Assembly (NCBI GenBank): GCA_026874595.1 | Contig: CM049318.1 | Span: 54,196,250-54,260,249, forward strand | Length of the DNA: 64,000 nt | Reading direction: 5' to 3' | Source: Sipunculus nudus | Taxonomy: Eukaryota > Annelida > Sipuncula > Golfingiida > Sipunculidae | Shown here: one piece after another, positions 26,030 through 39,620 of the stretch | Layout: each line of letters starts with the position of its first letter | Position numbering within the stretch: the stretch's first letter is position 1 | Translations under genes and position numbers: made by a program | The notes under the pieces: model-generated | What the model saw: the letters and a program-made list of their open reading frames with translations, nothing else | Database searches by the model: none | Told to the model about the DNA's origin: nothing

Positions 26030-29000
26030 ACATGTTTGGCCTGTCTCTCGTACATGCCGGTACTACTTATATAAGTGTACTTTTTTATTTTTAATAATGA
26101 AGACTAGATATTCACTGTCTTTATTATCAGAGATTAGCCCTAATGTCTTTGCGAAAGGTTATGCGGGTCTTCTGGATTAATCATTGGCCATTACATACTG
26201 AGGTTGATTTGTAGTTTAATGATATTTTGATATATTGACATTTAGATAGTTTTCTGTCAAAAGCTCTGTTTTTTTTCAATTTGGTCTGAGTAGTAACAAG
26301 GAGTTTATACTCCATATGAACTCCTTGGTCGTACTGTACATGTGGTATCTTCAATATCTTCTTTATTTTATCTCGTAGCTCTATATCTATGCAGGCATCA
26401 AATATAAACGAAATATAAGGTCAAAAAAAAAGGATGGTTCTCAGGCATTTTTTTAATCAGTGAGGGAGAGCGATTTTTTTTTACCTTTATTTTGTATGTT
26501 TCGATAAAAATGTCATAGGATTCGGGAAATCAAGATAATATCAGAATATTTTTTTTTGCTAGACATGTAAAAACCCAACACAACAAAGGAAATCTTATCA
26601 ATATTGAATTCTGTTCCTCCCCATGATAAATGCAGGCGTAATTGCGATGAACATCAACTGACTTATATGCTACCTCGATTGTATACGGACAGGGCCGTCA
26701 ATAGGGGGGGGGGAGAAAAGGTATATATCCCTCCCCCCCCCCCCCATTTTTTTTAAAAGGGGATGGTAAATGTAATAACCCCCAACCTCACACCTCTTCA
26801 GAGAATCATATTTATATATTGCAAAGGAAATATATGAATTAATAGAATTATAGAGTTTGGTTCCTTTAATGAGTTTATTATGATATATCATATCTAAACC
26901 TTGTTTAGAATTAACTCATAGGGGGGGGGGGGGGCTACTTAAAACGTAATACCATGCTTCTTATAACCATAACCTTATCCTTAATCGTTATATATTTGAA
27001 ATGCGATTAAGTATATATATATATGGGGCATTTCACGGTATTTGCGACACAAAAGTAGGGAAAATATTCGTGAGAATCGTTCAAAAATTTGATCCAACTG
27101 AACAAAAAGCTTTAATATTTTAACACAGTACAAATTTCAAGAGACTTATTTTGGATTTCATTATTTTTTAACCAGACCTTTTAAAAAATTTGAAATTTCA
27201 CGTCAAGGACGGGACATATTTAAAATTGAATTAATTATCCAACCTAAACTCCCATTTATTTTGGCATCATACTGACAAAGTGACACAAGGTACTTAAATA
27301 TTTTTGCCATGTTAATGATAAATAATTATCTCTTATAATGCTGATTTTTTCTGTCATTACGGTATTTGTTTTTATTTTCAATATTGTTTTAAAAAAGCTT
27401 TCTTGACACAAAATCTTAGTTATTCCTCTTTGGACTGACGTACAAAATAACTGCAGGCTTATGTTATAAAATGTTGTTATATTAACAGAATAGTGATAAA
27501 TTTAAATTTGTCACGGACAGGACACAAAGTCACAGACGGGACATGAAGGTATAAAAAATTAAGTGTTTATGAAATAGAACATAATACAAATACTGCAATA
27601 TCAAAATAGCTTTAAAGACAAGTTTGACAAAGAACATTAACTCTTTGCATTGGCATATAAGTTAAACTTTGTAAAAATAACTTTTATCATAGATGGCACA
27701 GGACGTCACGGACAGGACAAACATATATAAATCCTACCCATGGCATGACATATTTAAGAAACATGCAAACATACACTACATGGTCAATATTGCTTTCATG
27801 GCTGAGCTTGGCTAAGATTTAGGACTCTTCACAGTCAATACAATTATTAAACAAACAGCAGCAAAATTACATTTTCATGGTCAAAGCCTCAATATATTTA
27901 TCGTTTATGGGTTATGTTTTTTTTTTTTGCACACAAAAATCCAAACGTTTACTGAACTAGACTATTTAGATTTTAATTTTTTTTTTGGGTGGGGGGGGGG
28001 AATATACCTTTTAAATTTAAACGATTTGTACATTAACACCTCTTTTGGTCTTTTTTCATCAGGAAGGAGACCCAGACGGCATTAAAAAACTGAATTAATT
28101 CTGTTTATGAAAATAACTTATTTAACAACTTATTGTTTCCATATAATCATATTTTTTTTAAAATCCATAATGCAAAATTTTGCAAACATAAAGTAGGGAA
28201 AAAATCACTCTGCTTAAAAGTGACAATAAATGGTTTTATTAGTACTACATCCTACAAGAAGTTACAGTATTCCACAACTTGGACATTCATTCATCAGAGA
28301 CGAACACATCTCTTTCTCCAACATAGAGAAGAACGAACATGAATGAAATACTTTGGGGAATGACTGTAAGAAGCAAAGAATTATCTAGGCTAGCATAAAA
28401 TAAAATTTTAATACTTCAATGCTGATCCATTATACAAACTATAATTAAACCGTGGGAGATGTGTTGACGCGGATTAAGAAAAGGGGGCATATCGAACTAA
28501 ACTGTTTTGCCTCATAGGAGAAACACATTCAATATATATCTGCTTATTTTCTTCCTACAGTACAGTGATGGTAATCATTTTAGGGACATGTGAAATTGAT
28601 ATATCCATTCAAAACAGTGTTTAAAGTCTGCCAGGAGAGGGGCATAGTCTTCTGACACAACTGACTAAAAATTTCTTAAGTCATCCAAGCTAAAAAAAAT
28701 GGTAGCTCATATTCAGTTTTTTTTTTTTTTTATGTTTTGCTCTTGTTTCCAGTCAATAACCATCTAATCTTTAAAAAATAAAGAATTGGTCCCAATTTAA
28801 CTATCATTTACCACTGGGAAGTGGAGTGCATGACTTATATATTCAGTATATATGAATGATATATTACTTTCTGTTTAATTTATTTAATATAGACTGATTA
28901 TCTCTATTAAAATGAGCGAATAAGTGAATCTTGGATTAAAATTGAAAGATATGCTGTCAACTGGTTTAAAATTCCCCTTAAAAAGATGTTTTTTGCCCAA

Positions 29001-32000
29001 ACCTGTCCCGTCCATGATAAAATTTTTGTCCCGTCCGTGACGCCACTTAATTAGCAATTTGATAAATCATTTCACAGGAATAAGAATAACTCCTTATTTG
29101 TTACGAAACTGGCTCTTAAGGCCAACATATGATAAGAACAAATAAACTTGACTTATCTTAGATGAGCAGGAAATTAATGTTACAACATTAACCATAACCA
29201 TAAATGTATGTCGAAAAAGTGTCTCGTCCGTGACGCTTTATTAGAAATATATAATAACCAAGTGATGCAGGTGAGCCGATGTCTGATTCTTTTAGCAGAC
29301 GTCCTTAGGGTAATGTACCTCTGTCAATTGGTCCTTATTCATGAAGTCACTTGCCAGTTAGTTTTGAACTATGAACCCAAAACTATCCATGTCTGTCCCG
29401 TCCGTGACAAAAAATACCGTGAAATGCCCCATATATATTGTTACGGAACCTAATATAAATAGATCAAGTATGCGTGATGAACACAAATTTTGTAAAGGAG
29501 ATAAAAAAATCAGATTCTGTAACACTAGGCAACGTGAAACGTCTAGTGAAACAAACAAAGAGGTCAGTGGTTTTTTGTTAACAAATAACTATAATTTATT
29601 CTTAAAACAACCCTAACATTACAATACACTATATCAATACAATTATACAGTAAAAGAGCGATATAACAACAAATCAATACAATCACACAGAATGATAAAC
29701 AATGTGCACAGTACCTGGATACCAACATCGTCTCAACGATAAGTTCTTTAAATGTATACTCTCGGAGAATGACTGTCCAGCGTAAAGTTCTTGAAACAAA
29801 ACAGATAGTAAACTGAAGTCCAAATGCATAAAATCCAGGAGAAAGTCTTAGAAAATCTATAATAGCCGCACAGGTCGGATAAGCTAGGTCCCAGAAACTG
29901 ACACACGCTTCTGCGTCCGCTGGAATTTTCTCTGCTCTCTGCCCCGGCTCCAAAAAACAGACCCTTTATATACTCTTCACCCCGAGCAAAGAATTTTCCA
30001 CTTCTCGAACAGTCTAAGGATAATACATTATACACGGTAAGCACGCGTCACAGGAATCCTCTAGAAAAACATCGCTGCGTGTATCTCTACATACCAGGAT
30101 TATCACGTGACCTCGGCCAGGCGTGAAAACCCCCAGACAACGAGAGTTCAACCAGTACGGATAAAACATTAAATGCAACAAGCGGCCCGGCGAGGGTGTC
30201 ACCATACGGGTTACGCCCGTGTCACACAATAAAAAGAGCACCTGTAACACTCTCCCTCCTCTAAGAAAAAAGAAAGTTTTCACGGAATTGCGATGAAAAT
30301 CACTAATTTTTGCATTAAACTTTGTTAGAAATAACAAATTGGATGATCTATGCCATCATTGCCTTCTTGTAACAACACAGCACCAGCAACAGTATCACTA
30401 GCATCTACAGCTAAAAGGTACAGAAAAGTCTGGAGCTGCTAAAACTGGTGAACTTTGCAGGATTGCTTTCAAATTCTGAAATGCATTTTCACACTGAACA
30501 TTCCATACATACTTTTGTTTCTTCTTTAACAAATTAGTCAAAGGTTCAGCTACAGCAGCAAAATTTTGACAAAACTTCCTGTTGTATCCAACCATACCAA
30601 GAAAACGCATTATTTGCTTTTTGTTTTCTGGTCTAGGAAATGCAGAAATAGCACTTTTCTTAGCATCAACAGGTTTTACCTGACCCTGCCCTACAATATG
30701 ACCCAAAAATGTTACTTGTGCATGTCAAAACTCAGATTTTACTAAGTTGATGGTCAGACGTGCTTCACTGAGTCTTTCGAAATGGTCGCGAAATATTTGC
30801 ATATGTTTCTCTAAGGTGTCGCTGTACACGATAAGGTCATCAATATATGCGTCGCAGCCATGAATGTCCTTGACAACCATATGGATGAGGCGCTGGATCG
30901 TGACTGGCGAGTTCTACATGCCAAACGTCACAAATGCGGACACTTCTTTCGTTCGTTCTGTCAGCGGAACTTGCCAGAAGCCTTTTAGCAAGTCAAACTT
31001 GGAAACATACCTGGAGCTACCGACTCTATCAATACAATCATCGATCTTCGGAATCGGGAACGTGTCAGTCTTGGTGACAGAGTTCAGTTTCGATAATCTG
31101 TGCACATACGGTAACTTCCATCAGGTTTTGGCACAAGAATACATGGTGAACTAGTAACTGTTACTAGGTTCAATTAGATCATTGTCCAGCAAATAATGAA
31201 TCTTATCCTGTAAATACTTTTGCTTTTCTGGATTCAGTCTATATGGATGTTGCATGACTGCGCTTGCCTCGCCAACATCGACGTCTTGGCACAACATGTT
31301 AGTTCGCGTTGGAATGTCACTAAATAAATGTTCATAATTCCGCGGCAGGTTCTTGAGGTCTTGTTGTTTTTGTGCGGTAAGGTGTGACAGTTTGGCATGC
31401 AGGTTGTTAAGCACGTCTGAGTTTTTTAATGGTACTGTACCACACTTAATTTCCACATCACACTTACAATCAGTATCTACTTTAACTGGGTCAGGGTCAG
31501 TGTTTACACAATTTACAGCAGTAACAGTATGTACAACATCTGATGTGCTATTTCTGTCATAATATGGTTTCAACATGTTAACATGGCACAGTTGTTTCTT
31601 CTTACGTCTATCTGGTGTCAACAGTATGTAATTTAAATCACTGACTTTCTTGTCAACGATAAAAGGACCAAAATACCTAGCTTGGAGAGGTCTTCCAGGG
31701 ATGGGAAGTAAGTCAAGGACTTTTTCACCAGGCTCAAACGTCCTATTTAGAGTGTGCTTGTCATACTTTGTTTTCATTTTACTTTGTGCAGATTTTAGAA
31801 TTTGACTTTGCAATCTCACAAGCATTGTGTAGTTTAGTGCGAAAGTCTGAGACATACTGCAGTAAACTAAGAGAATTAGGATTTTCACACAAGAGTTTTT
31901 CTTTAAGCAGTTTCAATGGACCTCGAACTGAGTGTCCAAAAACTAGTTCAAATGGACTGAACCAAGGACTCTTGAAAGGATTCAACAATAGATGGATTCC

Positions 32001-35000
32001 TTCATCCCAGTCTTTCTGTGTGTCATAGCAATAAGTCCTGATCATGTTTTTTAATGTCTGGTGAAAACACTCGAGGGCGCCCTGACTTTCAGGATGGTAT
32101 GGCGAAAAGCTGTACTGTTTTATACTTAGCTCAAGTATAACTTGTTGGAATAAGCCAGACATAAAATTAGACCCTTGGTCAGACTGGACGGATTTTGGTA
32201 ATCCAAAAGTTGTAAGAAACTCGGTCAGAGCTTTGACAACACTTTTGGTATTAATTTTGCGCAATGGTATTGCCTCAGGGAACTTGGTAGATGTGCACAT
32301 AATTGTCAGCAAGTATTCATGTCCAGATTTTGTTTTGGGCAGTGGTCCAACATAATCAACAATAATCCTACTGAATGGTTCCTCGAAAGCAGGAATAGGC
32401 CTAAGTGGGGCCTAGGAGGATTCTGATTGGGCTTGCCTACCATCTGGCATATATGGCATGATTTACAATATTGTACAACATCTTTCCTGAGGTTAGGCCA
32501 ATAGAAGTGTGTACTAATTTTTGGAAAGTTTTATTTATACCTAAATGGCCAATTTCCTGACTTTCCGGATCAGTGTCCTGATCAAGTGACGGCTTTTCTG
32601 TCACTATTGGTACAGGCTGTACTTTATCACCTTTAAATGAATGCTGTGAAGCGGAACTGAAGTGTGCCTGTCTGAAAACACACCATTAAGGTCTAATCAT
32701 CATCAAATATCATGAAAATTACATTTTTCTGAAAAACATCTGGTTTTATAGATGTTTGCTATATCTATCTTTTCACAAAAACACGTTCCTGGGGTTATAT
32801 TGTATCAATTAGAAAAATAAGTATTTTAATTCAGATGTCAACCCCACGTGGGGTGCAAACAGGAGAGAGTTAGCAGTGTGTAAGTTGTTTATTGGTTAAA
32901 CACGCCCTCGCGGTATTAGGCAAATGGTTGATTGACAGGCGTGGGGAAGCCGCGGTCAGTCAGCCGGGAAAGAGCTTATCTTTATTACCGGCACTTACTA
33001 ATTGGCACTAATTAATACAAACACTTCCTCCCAGTACGCTTAACCCAGAAGTAAACTGTACATCGCACTCGTCCAGTCGCCGAATAATGTCTATGTCACT
33101 GCCCTAAAATATGTTAGTGTCACCCAATAAGGGTCCTGGCACCAAGAATATACCCAGAAATATGAATTTACCGATTGTTATTTCTGTAATATTTACCTTG
33201 TTATACACTATAACATTTTCTCCCAGGGTCCATCATTACATCGCCAAAACCATTACCGAATACATCGTTCCTTCTTCTATAATATACAATATCTTCAAAC
33301 TGAACGTCATGGATCGAAGAAAATAGAGTAGAATGAGCGAAGATTAAATTCGCTATTTGAACGAGAGACAGTCACATACTGCTGATCACAAGGTTCCCGT
33401 GTCGTTAGTGGAGGATGTAGATAAACGCCGAGGGTGGTGCAGCAATATGGGACTGCGTTGCACGAATAAATTTTGTGAGAGGAACGCGGCACCAAGTTAC
33501 ACCACCACGTCGCCTGCTAACAAATTTTGCGAAGTGAACCGCGCCGGAGTCTTAGCTATGAGAGCGATCGGTAAAGGAAGAGCGGTCGCAGCACGATTTA
33601 GCGCGTATATGACCGGTGTTAATAAATCTAATGAGAGAGGGAGATATGTGTTGCTGCTAGCTATGTAGTGTCTCATATATAATTGTGAGAGGGAGAGACA
33701 AGCTGTTAATTGGATTAGGGTATATGGTGGTCTGAATGAGAGCGCAGAGTAAACAGAGTGATCGTTCTTATCAGTCACTTCACACCTGACGCGTGCCCCG
33801 GCGCGGTAGGCCATGACCTGATTACCGATGACCGATCCCTCGGACCAGTAAGCTCCGCCTTCTTTAGTTTGACAGTTCTCCAGTTGTCATGATGCCTAAT
33901 AAAATCCTTTTTTTTAACATTGATAAACCATTAAATTTTATTATTTATATATTGAAACCGATTCTCATCGGAACATTTAGTGAAAAACTACAACTGTCAC
34001 TTGCGCTTATATCCCTGTTTTCCACTCAAAACGAAATTTCTCTTCCCAAACAGTTTTTGGCCGTTTTCTCAAAACAGAATTTCATGAGACTGTATGGTCT
34101 TCAGAGCGATATTTCTCAAAAACGATCGAATATAGAGTATTCAAATTTTGCATATTGATAAATCAACAAGTATTCTAAAATGCGTTTTTTTTTCATATAT
34201 CGTTTTTAGTGTAGTAGAAATACGTTATTTAAACGAAATAAGTATTGTTAACATCACACATTTTTTTTAAATTTAAAATTCATTATAAAAAAAGACAATA
34301 AATATATAACAAAAAATAACGCCTGGAGATATTTCTATGTAGTTTCAAATGATACTATTTCAACATACATACCCTATGCTAATTTTTAGATATATCCAAT
34401 AAAAAAAAATAATTTTAAATCATTTCAAGTTTTAAATTTTCAAAGTGGACACTGTTACACTTTTTTAATATGTTTCATCTGATAGAGAATATTCTAAGGA
34501 TTCTAAATATATATACATCACTGTGTCTAAAATTATTATTAATATGAATTCTAAAGCTAAATTAAACCAAGGTTGTTTGAAGGTGATTAGACCTTAACAA
34601 GTGCATGTGCACCAGTAAAAGACCTATTAGAAAATGGCAAAGTGTTTGCTTACATAAGAGTCTGGCCTGAACCAGTGTCCCTCAAAATTCTAATAGGGGT
34701 AGAATCTGAAAATTCACTTGAAAGTGATACAAAACCATCATGTATGAATGGCTCAAATAAACTCAGTTTCAGAGTCAAGAGAGGAATCTACCACCTCAGC
34801 ATCACCAAATAAAAAACTGACATTGACAGTGTCAGTCAAAAACTCTGTTTCAGTGTCATTCAAGGAATCTTCATCCTTTTTATTACCAAACTCCTCATGG
34901 GAGTCAACAGAGAAATTTTCCTCAGCAGAAACAAACTTCTGTTTGTCATAAGAGGACCTGGCCTCATTTGAAATACTCTCGCAAGAGTCATAAAAGGACA

Positions 35001-38000
35001 GCCTTATCCAGAGAATACTCCTCGCTGGAGTCTTGAAAGGACCTAGCCTTATTAAATTCCTCGCAGGAATCAACTGAGGTTTTTACCCCGCAAGCTACGG
35101 ATTCTTCTTTGGATTAAGAAGGCACGTGGGACTCCGTAGCATCAAACTCTTTACTAGGGTCAATAAAGGAGTTGTACCCCTTATTTACATGAAAAGAGCT
35201 TGGCTCTTGTACTATGCTATGCATAGATTTTGAAACAAAACCAGAAGGTTTGCTATTTGGTTTATTCGCAAGTTTTCAGCAGTCAGATCTTAGGTGAGTT
35301 TCCTTCTTGCAGTAATTACAGATTTTCTTTGAAAATGACTGGTCTTTGTTGGACGTGGACTGAGGTGTAGCAATGGACCTTGCTGAACTATCAGGACTAC
35401 TAGTACTGGATGGCTGCGCTTTAAACTTCTTCTTACCATACTGATTTACATTCTTGTTTGTGAATGACTTGTTTGATTTGCTAGTAAAGGACATTTTGTG
35501 TGTTAATGAATAATCATCAGCTAATTGAGAAGCAATGTAAAGTGTATCAGGACTTTTCTCATCAAGAAAAGTTTAACATCTGCTTTAATGCAGCGCTTAA
35601 ATTCTTCAAGCAAAATCAACTGGCGCAAATTGTCATAATCTTTCATTACATTTTTAGAACTACACCAGCGATCGAAGAACTGCTCATTTGTCCTAACAAA
35701 TTCGACGTAGGTCTGTTCTTTGCGCTTTTCCCAATTTCTGAATTTCTAGTGGTAAAACTCCGGAACTAATTCATAACCTTTTAGGACTAACCGTTTTACC
35801 AGGTTATTAGCAGCTTCTACTGAAAGCTCTGTATAAATTTCTCTGGCCTTGCCAGTCATTACACCCTGTAACAGCATAGTCCAATTTTCCTTAGGCCATT
35901 TTCAATTTTCAACTACCTTCTCAAAGTGTAAGAAATATTTATCAACCGCTTTTTCTTGAAAAGGTGGGACAAGTCTAATGTGTTTAGATACATCAAAACT
36001 GTGAGTTAGGGCAGCACGTAGACTATGTTATAGTTTAAGTCTTTCTAACTCGAGTCGTGTTAACTCAATTTCTTTTTTCTTTTTTTTTTGCATTCCTAAC
36101 TTCTTTAATTCCAATTGCATAGCAAGGCTACCATTTTTTGATGTTTCAACTTAAATTTCCTTCTTTCAAACAACAACTGTTCTTTTGACAACTGTTCAAG
36201 ATGATCAGGGTCAGGATCGTCAACAAATGTCTCGGGTTTAAAATCTGCCAAGTTAAGATGTTAAAACAGTAACAAAAAAACACTGAGATAAATCCTGTAA
36301 ACAATGTACTGTAAAGAATATGTAATCTTGTAAACAATTTATGATAAAACAATGTCCAGTTCAAGGCCTAATAAATTTTCAAAACTATTTAGCCATCCCG
36401 GGAGAGCCCCTAATTTTATGTTACGGAACCTAATATAAACAGATCACGTATGCGTGATGAACACAAATTTTGTAATGAAGATAAAAAAAAACAGATTCTG
36501 TAACCCTAGGCAGCGTGAAACGTCTATGGAAACGAATAAAGAAGTCAGTGGTTTTTTGTTAACAAATAACTATAATTTATTCTTAAAACAACCTTTACAT
36601 TACAATACACTATATCAATACAATTATACAGTAAAACAGCGATATAACAACAAATCAATACAATCACACAGAAAGATAAAAAATGTGCACAGCACCTGGA
36701 TACCACCACCGCCACAACGATAAGTTCTTTAAATGTATACTCTCGGAGAATGACAGTCCAGTGTAAAGCTCCTGTAACAAACCAGAAAGTACAGTCCAAA
36801 TGCATAAAATCCAGGAGAAAGTCTTAAAAAATCTATAATGGCCGCACACGTCGGATAAGGTCCCAGAAACTGACACACGCTTCTGTGTCCGCTTGAATCA
36901 TCTCTGCTCTCTGCCCCGGCTCTAAAACACAGCCCCATTATATACTCTTCACCCCAAGCCGAGAATTTTCCACTTCTCGAACAGTCTAAGAATAATACAT
37001 TATACACAGTAAGCACGCGTCACAGGAATCCTCTAGAAAAACATTGCTGCGTGTATCTCTTCAAACCAGGGTCATCACGTGACCTCGGCCAGGCGTGAAA
37101 ATCCCCAGCCAGCATGACAACGTGAGTTCAACCAGTCTGGATTAAACATAAAGTGCAACAAGCGGCCCGGCGAGAGTGTCACCATACGAGTTACGCCCGT
37201 GTCACACAGTAAAAGGAGTAATATATATATGAAATGTGTCATACAGATGCTAATATAATTGAAATATGTCATACAGACGCTTAAAATGTATATATATTTA
37301 TATATGAGTGTGTGATGGTGGTTGTGTGTCTGCGAGTTATTCCCCTCCCCTGAAGGATAAATTGACGCCACTAAACACGGATATATCTTATCTTCCTCAT
37401 AAACATAAATTACTAGTCGATTTTACAACTGCTTGTATTATAACAGCCATGCACCAGGAGGGGACACCGGGCACCCCTCTAGGATTTTAGGACATAGGTA
37501 TTTTCATCTCCGTATGTATGTCCAATTTATGAATTAAATGTAAACAATAAATATTTTTTGAGACACTACCATTTTAAGCCATTTAAATGACAATCGTCTC
37601 ACAGCGCAGGTAAAATTGATAAAGAGGTAGGGGTATGTAAATGCATATATCTTGCTTAATATTATATTAATTAACTTTAAATAATCTATTGTATTTTCAT
37701 AGTGCAGGGAAACCACGATAAAATACATAATTATTTTAAGCAATTATTTTCGATATTAGTCAAATATCCTGAAAGAGTACAGATTGACACTTCTCTTTAC
37801 GAATCTTTTCCCATTTTATGTATTTCTCGGGTCAGCTGAGATTTTTTTAACTTTCATTTTATTTTTACAGCATTTCCCGACACTCCTAGAAATAAGCTGG
37901 ATAAAAACCATTATTTATTCAACCATCCACCTGTATAATGTGACTGGTATTGAGTCTGGTAAGGCGTTTAATGTAGCCCTGTTGTTCTTGGTGCCGTTGG

Positions 38001-38444
38001 CCAAATCTTTCTGTCAAGAAAAAAAAACTACCCAGACCGAGGCAGATTTCGTGATTTTGCGGTTCATTGTTATGGTGTAGAATGGCCTACGTCTCCTTTG
38101 TCGCACAAAGCTCCACCCTCCAGCGAAAAGTTAAGATCTATTTTGCATATCCTTGACAGTCATAGATAATCTTCTTTGTGGAGAATGGCAAAGCACCAGC
38201 GTTAATTCGGCGGTCTGACATCAAAGAGTCAACGACCAGCTTACTCAGCGCCCAGTAAAGCTTACCAGCCAAACATAAAACCTGCTGAGTCGGGTGTTCC
38301 CAGCTGGCATAGCACGGCAGTACAGAGGCTATTCTTGAAGTAGTCTATGAGTGCCATGTCTCGTCAGGCAAGAGACCTGGAATCATAAAAGGGTATATCG
38401 TGAACATGGGCTTCTGTTTAAATATAAATATATATAAATGTGAT

Positions 38445-38504
<60 letters not shown>

Positions 38505-39563
38505 CAGGTATTGCGCGCAGGAGTGTTACAGGCGTCTGTTTTATTGTGCGCAGGAGTGTCACGTGTCTGATGACATTCTGATTCGTGTAGCGCAGACATA
38601 ATTCGTTGCTATGGGAACCTCGCTTGTTGGGCGCAGGCTCGCGTGTGGGGTCTGAAGCGTAGAGACACAGCGTTCTTTGTTTTAGATGTTTCAGGTCTGA
38701 TCATGTGCGTGTATATTGTTCTTTGGGAATTTTCAATTAATAGAATTTTCGGGTGAGAAGCAATATGTTAGGGTCTGCGTTTAGAGTAGGCAGCAAGGAA
38801 AATATCAGCGAGCACTAAGAGTGTTACTTTCTCGTCAGTTTTGGGACCTTACCGATAATTGCAGTAGTGTCAGATATTTAACGGACTTAATACAGATTTA
38901 ATACGTACATTGCCTTTGGATTATAACTATTTACGTGGATTATTGATTTTAAAGGACTCTTGTTGAGCTGTGACAGTGGTGGTACCCAGAATCAAAGCCT
39001 AGGATCCGGACACTCCGGTCCATTGTATTGATTTAGTGTATTGTAATGTTAGGATTGTTCTTAGAATTAATTATAATTATTTGTTTACAAAAAACACTGA
39101 CTTCTTTATTCATTCCCCTAGACATTTCACGCTGCCTAATGTAACAGAATCTGATTTGTTTTATCTCTGTAACAAAATTTGTGCTCGTCACGATTTCGCG
39201 ATCTGTTGTGGTTCCGTAATAATATATATTATTAAATATTCAAAAAAACTTTTAAATAAGCAGTTGAAACCTGCATAGCATGAACTCAGTACTGATTCAG
39301 TGTGGTCAGTACATGAGTACATAAGAGTACATTGAAGGTTACATTATTAAGTTATTATTGGGCAATCCATAAGTATCAGATAAATGAAACTTACCAATAC
39401 CAATTACTCACATTTCATGATTCTATAATGTTTAATGTAATTAGTTATAAATAAATAATATAATATTTAGATTAATAATTATTATGTACATTAATATATT
39501 TATAATTGAAAAAATGGATTAATTATATATACATATAGCTATACCAGTAGAGAATATACGCTG

Positions 39564-39620
<57 letters not shown>

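Larger units (their letters stand above)
21470..26605. repeat. Right arm of the large inverted duplication
   Basis: This is the partner of 1715-11230. It includes exon 1 of the + strand gene, its upstream region and the first ~1.7 kb of intron 1. The centre of symmetry falls near 16 kb. The arm is shorter than the left one because the two arms carry different insertions. Confidence 0.75.
29439..37218 (-). mobile_element. Degenerate Ty3/gypsy-type LTR retrotransposon (Gmr1-like domain order)
   Basis: It has two LTRs (29439-30249 and 36419-37218), a tRNA-Pro-like primer site, a polypurine tract, and coding remnants on the minus strand in the order Gag, protease/linker, integrase, reverse transcriptase, RNase H stub. 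Integrase ahead of reverse transcriptase is the Gmr1 arrangement, unlike ordinary Ty3/gypsy elements. Stops and frameshifts in every domain mark it as dead. It carries a 1.9 kb DNA transposon (32690-34593). It lies in intron 1, opposite to the host gene. Confidence 0.85.

Noticed and set aside
29564..30337. Minus-strand frames of about 100-130 codons
   Set aside because: They lie in the LTR and are repeated in the second LTR; no coding function is expected.
37784..38080. Candidate missing exon after an acceptor-like TTTTTACAG
   Set aside because: The sequence is a diverged repeat also present near 820-1030, and the frame has no MNNL features or donor of the right phase.
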